This document shows positions 8,482 to 16,171 of a stretch of 64,000 bases of DNA, in pieces. Position 1 is the first letter of the stretch; each line of letters opens with the position of its first letter. The notes below the pieces were generated by a model. The model saw nothing but the letters and a program-made list of their open reading frames with translations, searched no databases and was not told the origin of the DNA. Origin of the DNA: Panacagrimonas sp046594215 (GTDB lineage Bacteria; Pseudomonadota; Gammaproteobacteria; Nevskiales; Nevskiaceae); the NCBI GenBank assembly GCA_046594215.1, contig JBKJPX010000048.1:12665-76664 (forward strand), written 5' to 3'. The position numbers and the translations under genes are program-made.

Positions 8482-8530
8482 CCTCAGGCGCGGTCGCTGG
8501 CGCGCGCCTGAGGAGAGCGGTTTTCTTTTT
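8482..8530 (+). terminator. Probable rho-independent terminator
   Basis: CCTCAGGCGCG (8482-8492) pairs perfectly with CGCGCCTGAGG (8503-8513) around a 10-base loop. A T-rich tract TTTTCTTTTT follows at 8521-8530 after a 7-base gap. It would end or attenuate the run of genes from 481 before the SDR gene. Confidence 0.6.
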
Positions 8531-8555
8531 CCAAGCATCACCCGAGGAGAACGAC

Positions 8556-9344
8556 ATGAGACTCGACGGAAAGGTCACGCTGATCACCGGTGTATCCGAA
8601 TACATGGGACCTGCCTTCACCAGGGTCTTCACCCAGGCCGGCGCCATCGTCTGCGTGCAGGACAAGGATGCCGGCGCGGCGGAACCACACGCCAAGATCG
8701 CCTCGAGGAACAAGGGTGGTGGCGAGGTCCTGATCGCGGATCTCACCGATCCGCGCGCGGTGGCCGCGATGTTCCAGCGCATCGACGCGACGTTCGGCCG
8801 CCTCGACATCCTGGTCAATAATCACAGCATCGTGAAGTCCATCCCTTTCGACGACATCGACGATGCCGCGGTGGACGAAATGTTCGCCGAGAACTTCTTC
8901 TCGTTCAGCCGGGTGACCCGCGAGGCCGTCAAGCGCATGAAGCGCCAGGGTGGCGGCAAGATCGTGTCGATCACCTCGCTCGTGGGCATCACCGGCGCCG
9001 CCACCATGCTGACGCCCGTTGTCGATGCGCTACCACCGGCCTACCTGTCGGTGTACGGCGCCTCGCGAGGGGCGCAGAACAGCTGGACCAAGGCGATCGG
9101 CCTGGAGTTGGCGCCGTTCAACATCAACGTGAACGCCATCGCGCAGGAGAACGTCGACAACAACCTCATGCGCGCCGCCGCTGGCAACACCGAGGCCGGA
9201 TGGGCCAAGCTGATCAGCCGAATGCCGGGACTCAAGATCGTCAAGGGCGAGGAGTCGGCCCAGCTGGGCGTGTTCCTGTGCTCGGACCTCTCCGAATCCT
9301 TCTATGGCCAGGTCATCCCGCTGTCGGGAGGCGTCTATCGCTGA
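8556..9344 (+). CDS. Short-chain dehydrogenase/reductase with degenerate active site
   Basis: This 262-residue SDR has the classical length and the strands LITGVSEYMG, DILVNNHS and KIVSITSLVG. Two hallmarks are altered. The cofactor loop TGxxxGxG reads TGVSEYMG. The Y-x3-K catalytic pair reads Y167-GAS-R171, with arginine for lysine. The N-N-x-x motif and catalytic serine are kept. It may bind NAD(P) and act with altered chemistry, or be a non-redox SDR. It follows a terminator and has its own strong site (GAGGAGAACGAC). It could oxidise or reduce a hydroxy-ketone intermediate, which is inference from position. Confidence 0.8.
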   Translation: MRLDGKVTLITGVSEYMGPAFTRVFTQAGAIVCVQDKDAGAAEPHAKIASRNKGGGEVLIADLTDPRAVAAMFQRIDATFGRLDILVNNHSIVKSIPFDDIDDAAVDEMFAENFFSFSRVTREAVKRMKRQGGGKIVSITSLVGITGAATMLTPVVDALPPAYLSVYGASRGAQNSWTKAIGLELAPFNINVNAIAQENVDNNLMRAAAGNTEAGWAKLISRMPGLKIVKGEESAQLGVFLCSDLSESFYGQVIPLSGGVYR

Positions 9345-9385
9345 ATGAGGAACAGGGACGGTCGTAAGCCGGCTTCTTTTTTAGA

Positions 9386-9401
9386 CATCAGACCACTGAT
9401 G
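9386..9401. promoter_or_regulatory. Operator-like inverted repeat CATCAG-N4-CTGATG
   Basis: Perfect 6-bp arms CATCAG and CTGATG flank ACCA, 82 bases before the PQQ dehydrogenase start at 9484. The first eight bases, CATCAGAC, are identical to the site at 14100. The half-site is shared with the TCATCAGATGA palindromes near 306 and 400, so the same or a related regulator may bind. Confidence 0.45.
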
Positions 9402-9483
9402 ACCCGCTCGATGACGGGGACGGTTCAGGCGGGCGAATGGCAATCGATCCCGGCTCTCGCCGGGACGCTCGGAGGCAAGGGAC

Positions 9484-11253
9484 ATGAAGAAAGCACTCGT
9501 TGTGGCTGCATGCATCGGTCTGCCGATGGCCGCCTGGGCGGCGCCCGCGCCCTCGACCTCGGACCTCGAGGCAGACCCCGGAACGCCGGGGGACATCGTC
9601 ACCTACGGCGGCTACGACCTGCAGCGGCACAGTTCGCTGACGCAGATCAACCGGCAGACCGTCCGCAGGCTGGTTCCCGTCTGGAACCTCAGCCTGTCGA
9701 ACAACTTCCCCCAGGAGACCCAGCCGCTGCTGGTGGACGGCGTGATGTACGCCACCACCACCGATGCCACGGTGGCGATCGACGCCATCAGCGGAAAGCA
9801 GATCTGGCGTGCGCCGGTAACGCTGCCGCAGGACGTCTACGCGGTGACCTGCTGTGGCTCGCACAACCGGGGCGCCGCGGCGTACCAGGGCATGCTGTTC
9901 CGCGGCACCCTGGATGCCCACGTCATCGCGCTGGACATGAAGACCGGGCGGCAGCTGTGGCGCGCCGAGGTGGCCGACTACAAGCAAGGCTATTCGGTGA
10001 CCGGTGCACCGCTGGTGGCCAACGGCGTGGTGATCACCGGCATGTCCGGCGGCGAGTACGGCACGCGGGGATTCCTCGACGGTTGGGACCCCAAGACCGG
10101 CAAGCGCTTGTGGCGGCGCTACACCACGGCCGGTCCCGATGAGGCCGGCGGGGATACCTGGTACCAGGAGACCTACCTGCACGGCGGCGGCCCGACCTGG
10201 CTGACCGGCTCCTACGATCCGGAGCTGGACCTCGTCTACTGGGGCGTGGGCAACGGCGGGCCTTGGAATCCGAGCGCGCGCAATCCCGACGGCAAGCCTC
10301 GTGACAATCTCTACATCGGCTCGGTGATCGCGATGCGGCCGCGCACGGGAGAGATCGTCTGGCACTACCAGTTCTCGCCCAACGATCCCTACGACTACGA
10401 CGGCGTCAACGAGCTGGTGCTGGCGGAGCTGAACATCGAAGGCGCGCCGCGCAAGGTGGTGATGCAGGCCAACCGCAACGGCTTCTTCTACGTGCTGGAT
10501 CGCAAGACCGGGAGGTTGCTGGCGGCCAATCCCTTCGTCGACCGCATCAACTGGGCGAAGGGCATCGACCTCAAGACCGGCCGGCCGATCGACAGCGAAG
10601 TCACCACCTTGATCCGCGGATCGCTCGAGATGAAGACGGCGGTGGAGATCTCGCCCTCGTGCCTGGGCGGCAAGAACTGGTCCCCGATGTCGTATTCGCA
10701 GAAGGAAGGCCTGGTGTTCGCCAACACCCTGGACATCAGCTTTCCGTATCGGACCGAAGCGCCCAAGCTAAAACCCGGCTCCTTCTACCTGGGCATGGAC
10801 CTGACCGTGTTCCATCTTCCCGAGAACAAGAACGGCGGGTACCTCAAGGCCATCGATCCGCTCACTGGCGTGTCGAAATGGCAGGTGCCGCTCGGCGTGC
10901 CCAACCTCGGCGGGGTGCTGAGCAGTGACGGCGGCCTGGTGTTCACCGGGGCGATGACCGGCGAGTTCATGGCTTACGACAGCAGCAACGGTCGCAAGCT
11001 CTGGCAGTTCCAGGCCGGTTCCGGTGTCATCGGTATCCCGGTGACCTGGGAGCGCGGGGGCCGTCAGTACGTCACCGTGGCCAGCGGCATCGGCGGGGTG
11101 TACGCGCTCTACGGTGCGGACGAGCGGCTCAACAACGTGCCCGCAGGCGGATCGCTGTGGACGTTCGCCCTGTACGAGGAGCCCGCAGCGCCGGCGGAAG
11201 AAAAAGCAGGGGCGGCGGCATCGCTCGACGGCGCGCGGGCGGGGAACCCCTGA
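9484..11253 (+). CDS. PQQ-dependent alcohol dehydrogenase, lanthanide-type signature
   Basis: This is a 589-residue periplasmic quinoprotein with a Sec signal (MKKALVVAACIGLPMAAWA) and eight-bladed propeller repeats such as DAKTG/LW motifs. The vicinal cysteine pair C123-C124 of the methanol dehydrogenase family is present. The metal/PQQ region has WGVGNGGPWN, and the catalytic aspartate is D304 in PYDYDGVN. The second aspartate, D306, two residues on, marks lanthanide-dependent enzymes of the XoxF/PedH type; calcium enzymes have alanine or serine there. It oxidises an alcohol and passes electrons to cytochrome c, whose gene overlaps its stop by one base. The CATCAG-N4-CTGATG repeat lies upstream. 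Confidence 0.9.
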   Translation: MKKALVVAACIGLPMAAWAAPAPSTSDLEADPGTPGDIVTYGGYDLQRHSSLTQINRQTVRRLVPVWNLSLSNNFPQETQPLLVDGVMYATTTDATVAIDAISGKQIWRAPVTLPQDVYAVTCCGSHNRGAAAYQGMLFRGTLDAHVIALDMKTGRQLWRAEVADYKQGYSVTGAPLVANGVVITGMSGGEYGTRGFLDGWDPKTGKRLWRRYTTAGPDEAGGDTWYQETYLHGGGPTWLTGSYDPELDLVYWGVGNGGPWNPSARNPDGKPRDNLYIGSVIAMRPRTGEIVWHYQFSPNDPYDYDGVNELVLAELNIEGAPRKVVMQANRNGFFYVLDRKTGRLLAANPFVDRINWAKGIDLKTGRPIDSEVTTLIRGSLEMKTAVEISPSCLGGKNWSPMSYSQKEGLVFANTLDISFPYRTEAPKLKPGSFYLGMDLTVFHLPENKNGGYLKAIDPLTGVSKWQVPLGVPNLGGVLSSDGGLVFTGAMTGEFMAYDSSNGRKLWQFQAGSGVIGIPVTWERGGRQYVTVASGIGGVYALYGADERLNNVPAGGSLWTFALYEEPAAPAEEKAGAAASLDGARAGNP

Positions 11254-11582
11254 TGATCCTGCGGTCCGCGACCGCCGTCGCTGTCCTTCTGCTGGTCGCC
11301 CAGGGCGCGATGGCCGCGCCCTCGGGCGAGGAGAGCGATGCGGTCGCGGCGGGTGACGACGTTTACCGTCACAACTGCGCGCGCTGCCACGGTTTTCGCA
11401 TGACGAACCCGGCCAGCGGCGTGTTCGACCTGCGCACATTCCCACGCGACGACCCGGCGCGGTTCACCGGTTCGGTGCGAGACGGCAAGGGCGCGATGCC
11501 GGCTTGGGGGGCAACCCTCAGCGCCGCCGAGATCGAATCGGTGTGGCGCTACGTCTCTGCGGAGCCTGCAACCCAGCCCTGA
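11253..11582 (+). CDS. Periplasmic c-type cytochrome
   Basis: This 109-residue protein has a signal peptide ending near AMAAPSG, one haem-binding C42-A-R-C-H46 motif and a probable axial methionine, M82, in GAMPAW. This is a class I single-haem cytochrome c layout. Its ATG at 11253 shares the last base of the upstream PQQ dehydrogenase stop codon (TGATG), so the two are translationally coupled. It is most likely the dehydrogenase's electron acceptor, carrying electrons towards a terminal oxidase. Convergent with the PQQ gene at 11615-13336. Confidence 0.88.
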   Translation: MILRSATAVAVLLLVAQGAMAAPSGEESDAVAAGDDVYRHNCARCHGFRMTNPASGVFDLRTFPRDDPARFTGSVRDGKGAMPAWGATLSAAEIESVWRYVSAEPATQP

Positions 11583-11614
11583 GTGAGGGGACGCTGCACC
11601 GCAGTGCCCGCTGC

Positions 11615-13336
11615 TTACTTGCGCAGCTTGAACACCAGCACCGTGCCGCCCGCCGGCACCACGGTCTTGTGATCCAGCACGGCGTCGAAAGCCCCCTGCA
11701 TGCGTTGGGCGTCCACGCCCCATCCCGACTGCACGGCGACGTACTGCTCGCCGCCGACCTCGAAACTCGAGGGCACGCCCGTCACGCCCGAAGGCGCCGG
11801 GAATTCCCACAGCAGCTTGCCGGTGGTGGCATCGAACGCGTGGAACTTGCGATCGTTTGTGCCGCCGGCGAACAGCAGGTTGCCGCCGGTCGCGAGGATC
11901 GGTCCCCAGTTCATCTCGGGGTACTCGTGTGTCCAGGCCTGCTTGCGAGTGGAAAGATTCCAGGCCTGCACTTCGCCTATGTGCTGCTTGGACTCTGGTG
12001 TCATGCGGATGTTGGTCAGGATGTTTTCAAGTGCGACGCCCGTGAACAGCTCGCCCTTGCGGTACGTGGCAGGGACGGGCGTGAGTTCCGAACACAGGTT
12101 GTTGTTGGCGGGCACGTAGTAAAGGCCGGTCTTCGGGCTGTAGGCCTCGGGCGGCCAGTCCTTGCCGCCCCACAGCGACGGGCAGAAGCTCGCGGCCTTG
12201 TCACCGTGCATCACGCGCGCGGGGTCGTACTCCGGGCGACCGGTCTTCGGATCGATCGACGTGAACACGTTCTGCTTCACGAAAGGCCAGGCGTCGACGA
12301 AATTCACCGCCGAGTCCGTGCGTTCGAGCATCCAGATGTAGCCGTTGCGGCCGGCATGGACCAGCGAGGAAATCTTCTTGCCGTTGCGTTTGACGTCGAT
12401 CAGCAGCGGCGCCGAAACCTCGTCCCAGTCCCAGGCGTCGTTCCAGTGGTACTGGTGATAGCCGCGCAGGGTTCCGGTGTCGACATCGAGCGCGAGCACG
12501 GAGTTGGTGTACAGGTTGTCGCCCTTGCGCACATCGGGTGTCCAGGGCGCGGGGTTGCCGACGCCCCAGAACGTCAGCCGTGTCGCGGGATCGTAGGTTC
12601 CGGTGATCCAGACCGGCCCGCCGCCGTGCTCGGCGGCACCGGCAGGCCAGCTGTCGGCACCCGGCTCGCCGGCGCCGGGAATCGTGTACGTGCGCCACAT
12701 TTCCTTGCCGGTGTCGGCGTCCAGCGCCGCGATGAATCCGCGCACGCCGAGTTCGCCGCCGGAGACGCCAACGATGATCCTGCCCTCGACCGCCAGCGGC
12801 GCAAGGGTCATGTAGTAGCCCGACTTCCAATCGCCGACGGCCTTGGCCCAGCGCAGCTTGCCGGTGACAGCGTCGAGCGAAACCAGGTGGGCATCGGTGG
12901 TCGCCAGGAACACCGCGTCGCCGTAAAGGGCCACGCCGCGATTGGTCGGATGCAGCTGGAGCAGCTCGTCGGGAATGGCCTTGCGATAGCGCCACAATTC
13001 ACGCCCGCTGCTGGCGTCGAAGGCGATCAGCTGATTGTTGGGCATGCTCACGAACATGCGTCCGTCGTTGACGATCGGCGGCGCCTGGTGGCCCTCGTTG
13101 ATGCCGGTGGCGTAGGACCACGCGAGTTCGAGCCGGCCGACGTTCTTCGAACTGATCTTCGCCAGCGGGCTGTATCCCCAGCCCGCGTAGTTGCCGCGAT
13201 ACATCAGCCAGTTTCCGGGCTCCGGGTCGAGCAGGCGCGCTGCGGTCACGGTCTTGTAGGGACGCGACGCGACGTCTTCGGCGGTGCAGGTCATCGCGCT
13301 GACCAGCAGCAGGGTTGCGACCAGGACTCGACTCAT
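11615..13336 (-). CDS. Second PQQ-dependent dehydrogenase, lanthanide-type signature, no vicinal cysteines
   Basis: This 573-residue exported quinoprotein has a signal peptide (MSRVLVATLLLVSAMTCTA) and repeats GRELWRY, GKLRWA and GKEMWRT. The metal segment is WGVGNPAPW, and D303 in WNDAWDWDEV is the catalytic aspartate, with D305 as the extra lanthanide-type aspartate. Unlike the neighbour at 9484, it has no adjacent Cys-Cys where that disulphide normally sits (LLQLHPTNRG instead). That is seen in some soluble glucose- and sorbosone-like or divergent PQQ alcohol dehydrogenases. The ATG at 13336 follows GAGGAGAAGAGG. It is downstream of the Rieske gene in the same direction, which suggests a non-haem electron acceptor. 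Confidence 0.88.
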   Translation of the reverse strand: MSRVLVATLLLVSAMTCTAEDVASRPYKTVTAARLLDPEPGNWLMYRGNYAGWGYSPLAKISSKNVGRLELAWSYATGINEGHQAPPIVNDGRMFVSMPNNQLIAFDASSGRELWRYRKAIPDELLQLHPTNRGVALYGDAVFLATTDAHLVSLDAVTGKLRWAKAVGDWKSGYYMTLAPLAVEGRIIVGVSGGELGVRGFIAALDADTGKEMWRTYTIPGAGEPGADSWPAGAAEHGGGPVWITGTYDPATRLTFWGVGNPAPWTPDVRKGDNLYTNSVLALDVDTGTLRGYHQYHWNDAWDWDEVSAPLLIDVKRNGKKISSLVHAGRNGYIWMLERTDSAVNFVDAWPFVKQNVFTSIDPKTGRPEYDPARVMHGDKAASFCPSLWGGKDWPPEAYSPKTGLYYVPANNNLCSELTPVPATYRKGELFTGVALENILTNIRMTPESKQHIGEVQAWNLSTRKQAWTHEYPEMNWGPILATGGNLLFAGGTNDRKFHAFDATTGKLLWEFPAPSGVTGVPSSFEVGGEQYVAVQSGWGVDAQRMQGAFDAVLDHKTVVPAGGTVLVFKLRK

Positions 13337-13416
13337 CGGACCTCTTCTCCTCGTGCGGCAGCCCGTAGGCATCGCCGTTCTTGTGTGCTGCGGTTTGAAG
13401 CGGTACTGCGATTCAC

Positions 13417-14034
13417 TCAGGTGCTGCGTCGCACCCCTGGCGCGGAACTGAAGCCGCCGTCGACCACCAGCTTGTCCCCTTCGAGCCGCAAGGGCAGTCG
13501 CGGCAAGCCGCGCGGAGCCGGACCGTCGGCCACGGCACCGCCGGTACGAACGTCGAACTTGGAGAAGTGACAAACGCACAGCAGGCACTGCTCGGCCTGT
13601 ACCCACTCGCTGACCGCGCAACCCTCGTGCGTGCAGATGGCGGAGAACGCCATCACGCCGCCGGTGGCGCGGGCGTCGGACTGCTCTTCGAGGGTTTCGG
13701 GGGCAAGACGGACCAGGAGCACGCGGTTGAGCTTGGAGCCGTCCCGAACCGTTCCGGAGGCAGCGTCGCGGGGCAGGGCGAAGATGGGCTTGGCGTCCAC
13801 CGGTACGTCCGTCACCCGCAGCGGTTCGTGCTTGGCCGCATCATCGGCGGGGACGAGTTCATCCCCGGCGGTCGGCCGCTGCTCGGCGGCATCCTGCGCG
13901 AGGAGGGTCGAAGGCTTCACCCCAAGACCGAGGCCTGCACCCGCCGCCATCAGGAGGAACTCGCGGCGGGCGACTCCACTACGGACCACGCCGCCTTCAC
14001 ACGACCGGTCGTCTCGGGGCTCTTCGGCCTTCAT
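13417..14034 (-). CDS. Tat-exported Rieske [2Fe-2S] protein
   Basis: This 205-residue protein begins with a twin-arginine signal, ARREFLLMAAGAGLGLG. A C-terminal Rieske domain has C134-T-H136-E-G-C139 and C153-V-C155-H156. Ligands are C134, H136, C153 and H156, while C139 and C155 can form the stabilising disulphide of high-potential Rieske proteins. There is no cytochrome b neighbour, so it is not a bc1 subunit. It lies 80 bases upstream of the second PQQ dehydrogenase, same strand, and could relay electrons from it in the periplasm (inference). The ATG at 14034 follows GCGAGGGA. Confidence 0.85.
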   Translation of the reverse strand: MKAEEPRDDRSCEGGVVRSGVARREFLLMAAGAGLGLGVKPSTLLAQDAAEQRPTAGDELVPADDAAKHEPLRVTDVPVDAKPIFALPRDAASGTVRDGSKLNRVLLVRLAPETLEEQSDARATGGVMAFSAICTHEGCAVSEWVQAEQCLLCVCHFSKFDVRTGGAVADGPAPRGLPRLPLRLEGDKLVVDGGFSSAPGVRRST

Positions 14035-14099
14035 CCATTCCCTCGCAGCGTTGCGAAGGCCAGCCGGCACGGCGAGGCCTCGTGATTTCGAGACTAGCT

Positions 14100-14115
14100 C
14101 ATCAGACGTCAGATG
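14100..14115. promoter_or_regulatory. Operator-like near-palindrome between divergent genes
   Basis: CATCAGACGTCAGATG is a 16-bp near-palindrome around GACGTC with two mismatched positions. It sits between the Rieske gene (start 14034, minus) and the hydrolase gene (start 14155, plus). It matches the 9386 site in its first eight bases and in its GATG end, and contains the CATCAG half-site seen at 306 and 400. It probably controls both divergent units. Confidence 0.45.
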
Positions 14116-14154
14116 GCTATGATGCCGCGGTGCTTCGCGGGACAGGAGAGATCG

Positions 14155-15048
14155 ATGCAAACCAATGGCCTGTCGCAGGGTTCGGTCGAGGCCAACGGCC
14201 TGCGATTCCACTATCTCGAAGCCGGTACGGGCCCGTTGGCGCTGTGCGTGCACGGGTTTCCCGACTCCGCCTGGACTTATCGGCACCTGTTGCCTGAACT
14301 CGCTGCGGCGGGTTATCGCGCCGTCGCCGTGTTCATGCGCGGCTACGCGCCGACGCAGGCCCCGGCGGATGTGCGCGTCAGCACCCGGACCCTTGCGCAG
14401 GACCTTCACGCGCTGCACGCAGCGCTCGGCGGCGACGAACGAGCGGTGCTGATCTCGCACGACTGGGGTTCCATCGCGGCGTACGGGGCCGCGGCCCTCG
14501 GACCGGATCGCTGGCGCCGCTGCGTGATCCTGAACGTGCCGCCGTTCCGCGTCTTCGGCGAGATCGCCTTCCGCTATCCGCAGATCAAGAGTTCCTTCTA
14601 TTTCTGGTTCTTCCAGATGGCGGTGGCCGAAACGGTGGTGGCCTCCGACGACTTCGCCTTCATCGACGGTCTGTGGTCCGACTGGTCGCCCGGGTTCGCC
14701 GCCGGCGAGGAACTGCGTCGGGCCAAGGATTGCCTGCGCGATCCGGCGCACCTGCGCGCGGCGATGGGCTACTACAAGACCTTGTTCGATCCGGCTACCT
14801 ACGGCACCCCCGCTTTCCTCGAGGAGCAGCTGTCGACCTGGGGCGGCGCAATCACCCAGAGGACGCTCTACCTGCACGGAGCGCAGGACGGCTGCCTGCT
14901 GGTGGACCCGCCGACCTTGCGCAAGATCGCCGATTACTTCGGACCGGATTCCGAGTGCCACCTGCTGCCCGGCCTGGGTCACTTCATGCTGGTCGAGAAT
15001 CCTCGCGAGGTAAACCGTCGCATCGTCGATTTCCTCGCGCGACCCTGA
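14155..15048 (+). CDS. Alpha/beta hydrolase, epoxide hydrolase type (module 2)
   Basis: This 297-residue enzyme has VHGFPDSAWTYRH, a FMRGYAPT loop and SHDWGS with nucleophile D103. Its acid is the Asp in GAQDGCLL and its catalytic histidine is H276 in GLGHF. The replacement of the common DLRG by FMRGY is typical of one epoxide-hydrolase subgroup. It is paired with a 6-oxocamphor-hydrolase-like gene 105 bases downstream, as in the module at 6791-8472. The start at 14155 has GACAGGAGAG; an in-frame ATG further upstream overlaps the operator region and lacks a site. It is cytoplasmic, substrate unknown. Confidence 0.85.
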   Translation: MQTNGLSQGSVEANGLRFHYLEAGTGPLALCVHGFPDSAWTYRHLLPELAAAGYRAVAVFMRGYAPTQAPADVRVSTRTLAQDLHALHAALGGDERAVLISHDWGSIAAYGAAALGPDRWRRCVILNVPPFRVFGEIAFRYPQIKSSFYFWFFQMAVAETVVASDDFAFIDGLWSDWSPGFAAGEELRRAKDCLRDPAHLRAAMGYYKTLFDPATYGTPAFLEEQLSTWGGAITQRTLYLHGAQDGCLLVDPPTLRKIADYFGPDSECHLLPGLGHFMLVENPREVNRRIVDFLARP

Positions 15049-15153
15049 GAATTTTCTTCGAAGTTCTTTCGCGCCCCGGGCGATCGCCGACGGATTGCCG
15101 CTGGCCCTGCGCGTTCTTCTGCCCCGACACCTTCTCTTCCGGAAACCTCCGAC

Positions 15154-15975
15154 ATGCCCAAGCTGAAACTCGCCGATTATCAGGACCGCTACGACAACGT
15201 CCGCATGGAGCGCCGCGACGGCATCCTGCTGGTCACCTTGCACACGCACGGCGGCGCCCTGCAGTGGGGCCTCAACGCGCACGAGGAACTCTCGTACGTC
15301 TTCGGCGACATCGCGCGCGACTCCGAGAATCTTTGCGTGATCCTCACCGGAACGGGCGAGGAGTTCTGCGCGGCCATGAACACGGGCGGCGGTCCGGGTG
15401 GATTGCAGGTTTCAGCGGCACCCGCGCCGGCACCCGTCGATGCACCGCCCGCAACCGTGCCACCGACCAAATGGGACTCGATCTACTCGGACGCCAAGTA
15501 CCTGCTGACCAATCATCTGAACATCGAGGTGCCGATCATCGCGGCGGTCAACGGTCCGGCGCTGATCCACGCGGAGCTCGCGGTGCTGTGCGACATCGTG
15601 CTGGCGTCGGACACGGCGGTGTTCCAGGACGCGCCGCATTTTCCGAACGGCGTGGTGCCCGGCGACGGCGTCCACGTGATCTGGCCACTGATCCTGGGCC
15701 CCAACCGCGGCCGCTATTTCCTGCTGACGGGGCAGAAGATCGAGGCCGACGAAGCGTTGCGGCTGGGCATTGTCAGCGAGGTCATGCCGCGCGAACGATT
15801 GCTCGACCGGGCCTGGGAGCTGGCGCGAAAGATCGTGACCCAGCCGCCGTTGACGGTCCGCTATGCGCGCGTGGCGATCACACAGCAGCTCAAGCAGATG
15901 ATGCTCGGCAACCTCGGCTACGGACTGGCGCTGGAAGGGCTGGGCGCCGCGGCGTTCTGGCCGGTGAAGCGCTGA
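15154..15975 (+). CDS. Crotonase-family beta-diketone hydrolase, 6-oxocamphor-hydrolase-like (copy 2)
   Basis: This 273-residue protein is the closer of the two paralogues to Rhodococcus 6-oxocamphor hydrolase. H162 and D171 match its H145/D154 pair, H139 matches H122, E261 matches E244 and W38 the active-site tryptophan, so the full known catalytic set is present. Segments FQDAPHFPNGVVPGDG and LGPNRGRYFLLTGQ are nearly identical to that enzyme. An Ala/Pro-rich loop (about residues 88-108) is inserted, as in copy 1. The upstream sequence CCGGAAACCTCC resembles CCGGAAACCACC before copy 1, which suggests module duplication. Expected reaction: hydrolytic C-C cleavage of a symmetrical or bicyclic beta-diketone to a keto acid. 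Confidence 0.85.
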   Translation: MPKLKLADYQDRYDNVRMERRDGILLVTLHTHGGALQWGLNAHEELSYVFGDIARDSENLCVILTGTGEEFCAAMNTGGGPGGLQVSAAPAPAPVDAPPATVPPTKWDSIYSDAKYLLTNHLNIEVPIIAAVNGPALIHAELAVLCDIVLASDTAVFQDAPHFPNGVVPGDGVHVIWPLILGPNRGRYFLLTGQKIEADEALRLGIVSEVMPRERLLDRAWELARKIVTQPPLTVRYARVAITQQLKQMMLGNLGYGLALEGLGAAAFWPVKR

Positions 15976-16171
15976 GAAATTTCGCGACTGAGGCGAGGGA
16001 CGCCACTGGAGGGGCGCGAGCATCGTGCCTTTCAGGCCTGAAGCGCTCACGTAGCTGTCGATCATCACCGACGATCACACATCCGGGTTGACTCGAAATC
16101 GGCGATCGCCGACCTGAGCGTCGGCGGCACATCGGCGTTGCGGGCGAGTCGTCCGGGCTACAAGCGGGCGT

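Noticed and set aside
11504..13570. A 688-codon open frame on the plus strand
   Set aside because: It is antisense to the second PQQ dehydrogenase, whose signal peptide, repeats and active site are clear. The product is low-complexity Arg/Val/Gly-rich.
6791..15975. Naming the pathway as camphor degradation
   Set aside because: The 6-oxocamphor hydrolase likeness is to residues, not substrate. No camphor-specific dehydrogenase or monooxygenase for the lactone route is present, so only the reaction type is claimed.
16099..16112. Perfect 14-bp palindrome around GCGATCGC
   Set aside because: It has no loop or T tract, so it is not a terminator. It is a single occurrence of a GATC-type palindrome expected in GC-rich DNA, and it lies between two convergent genes.
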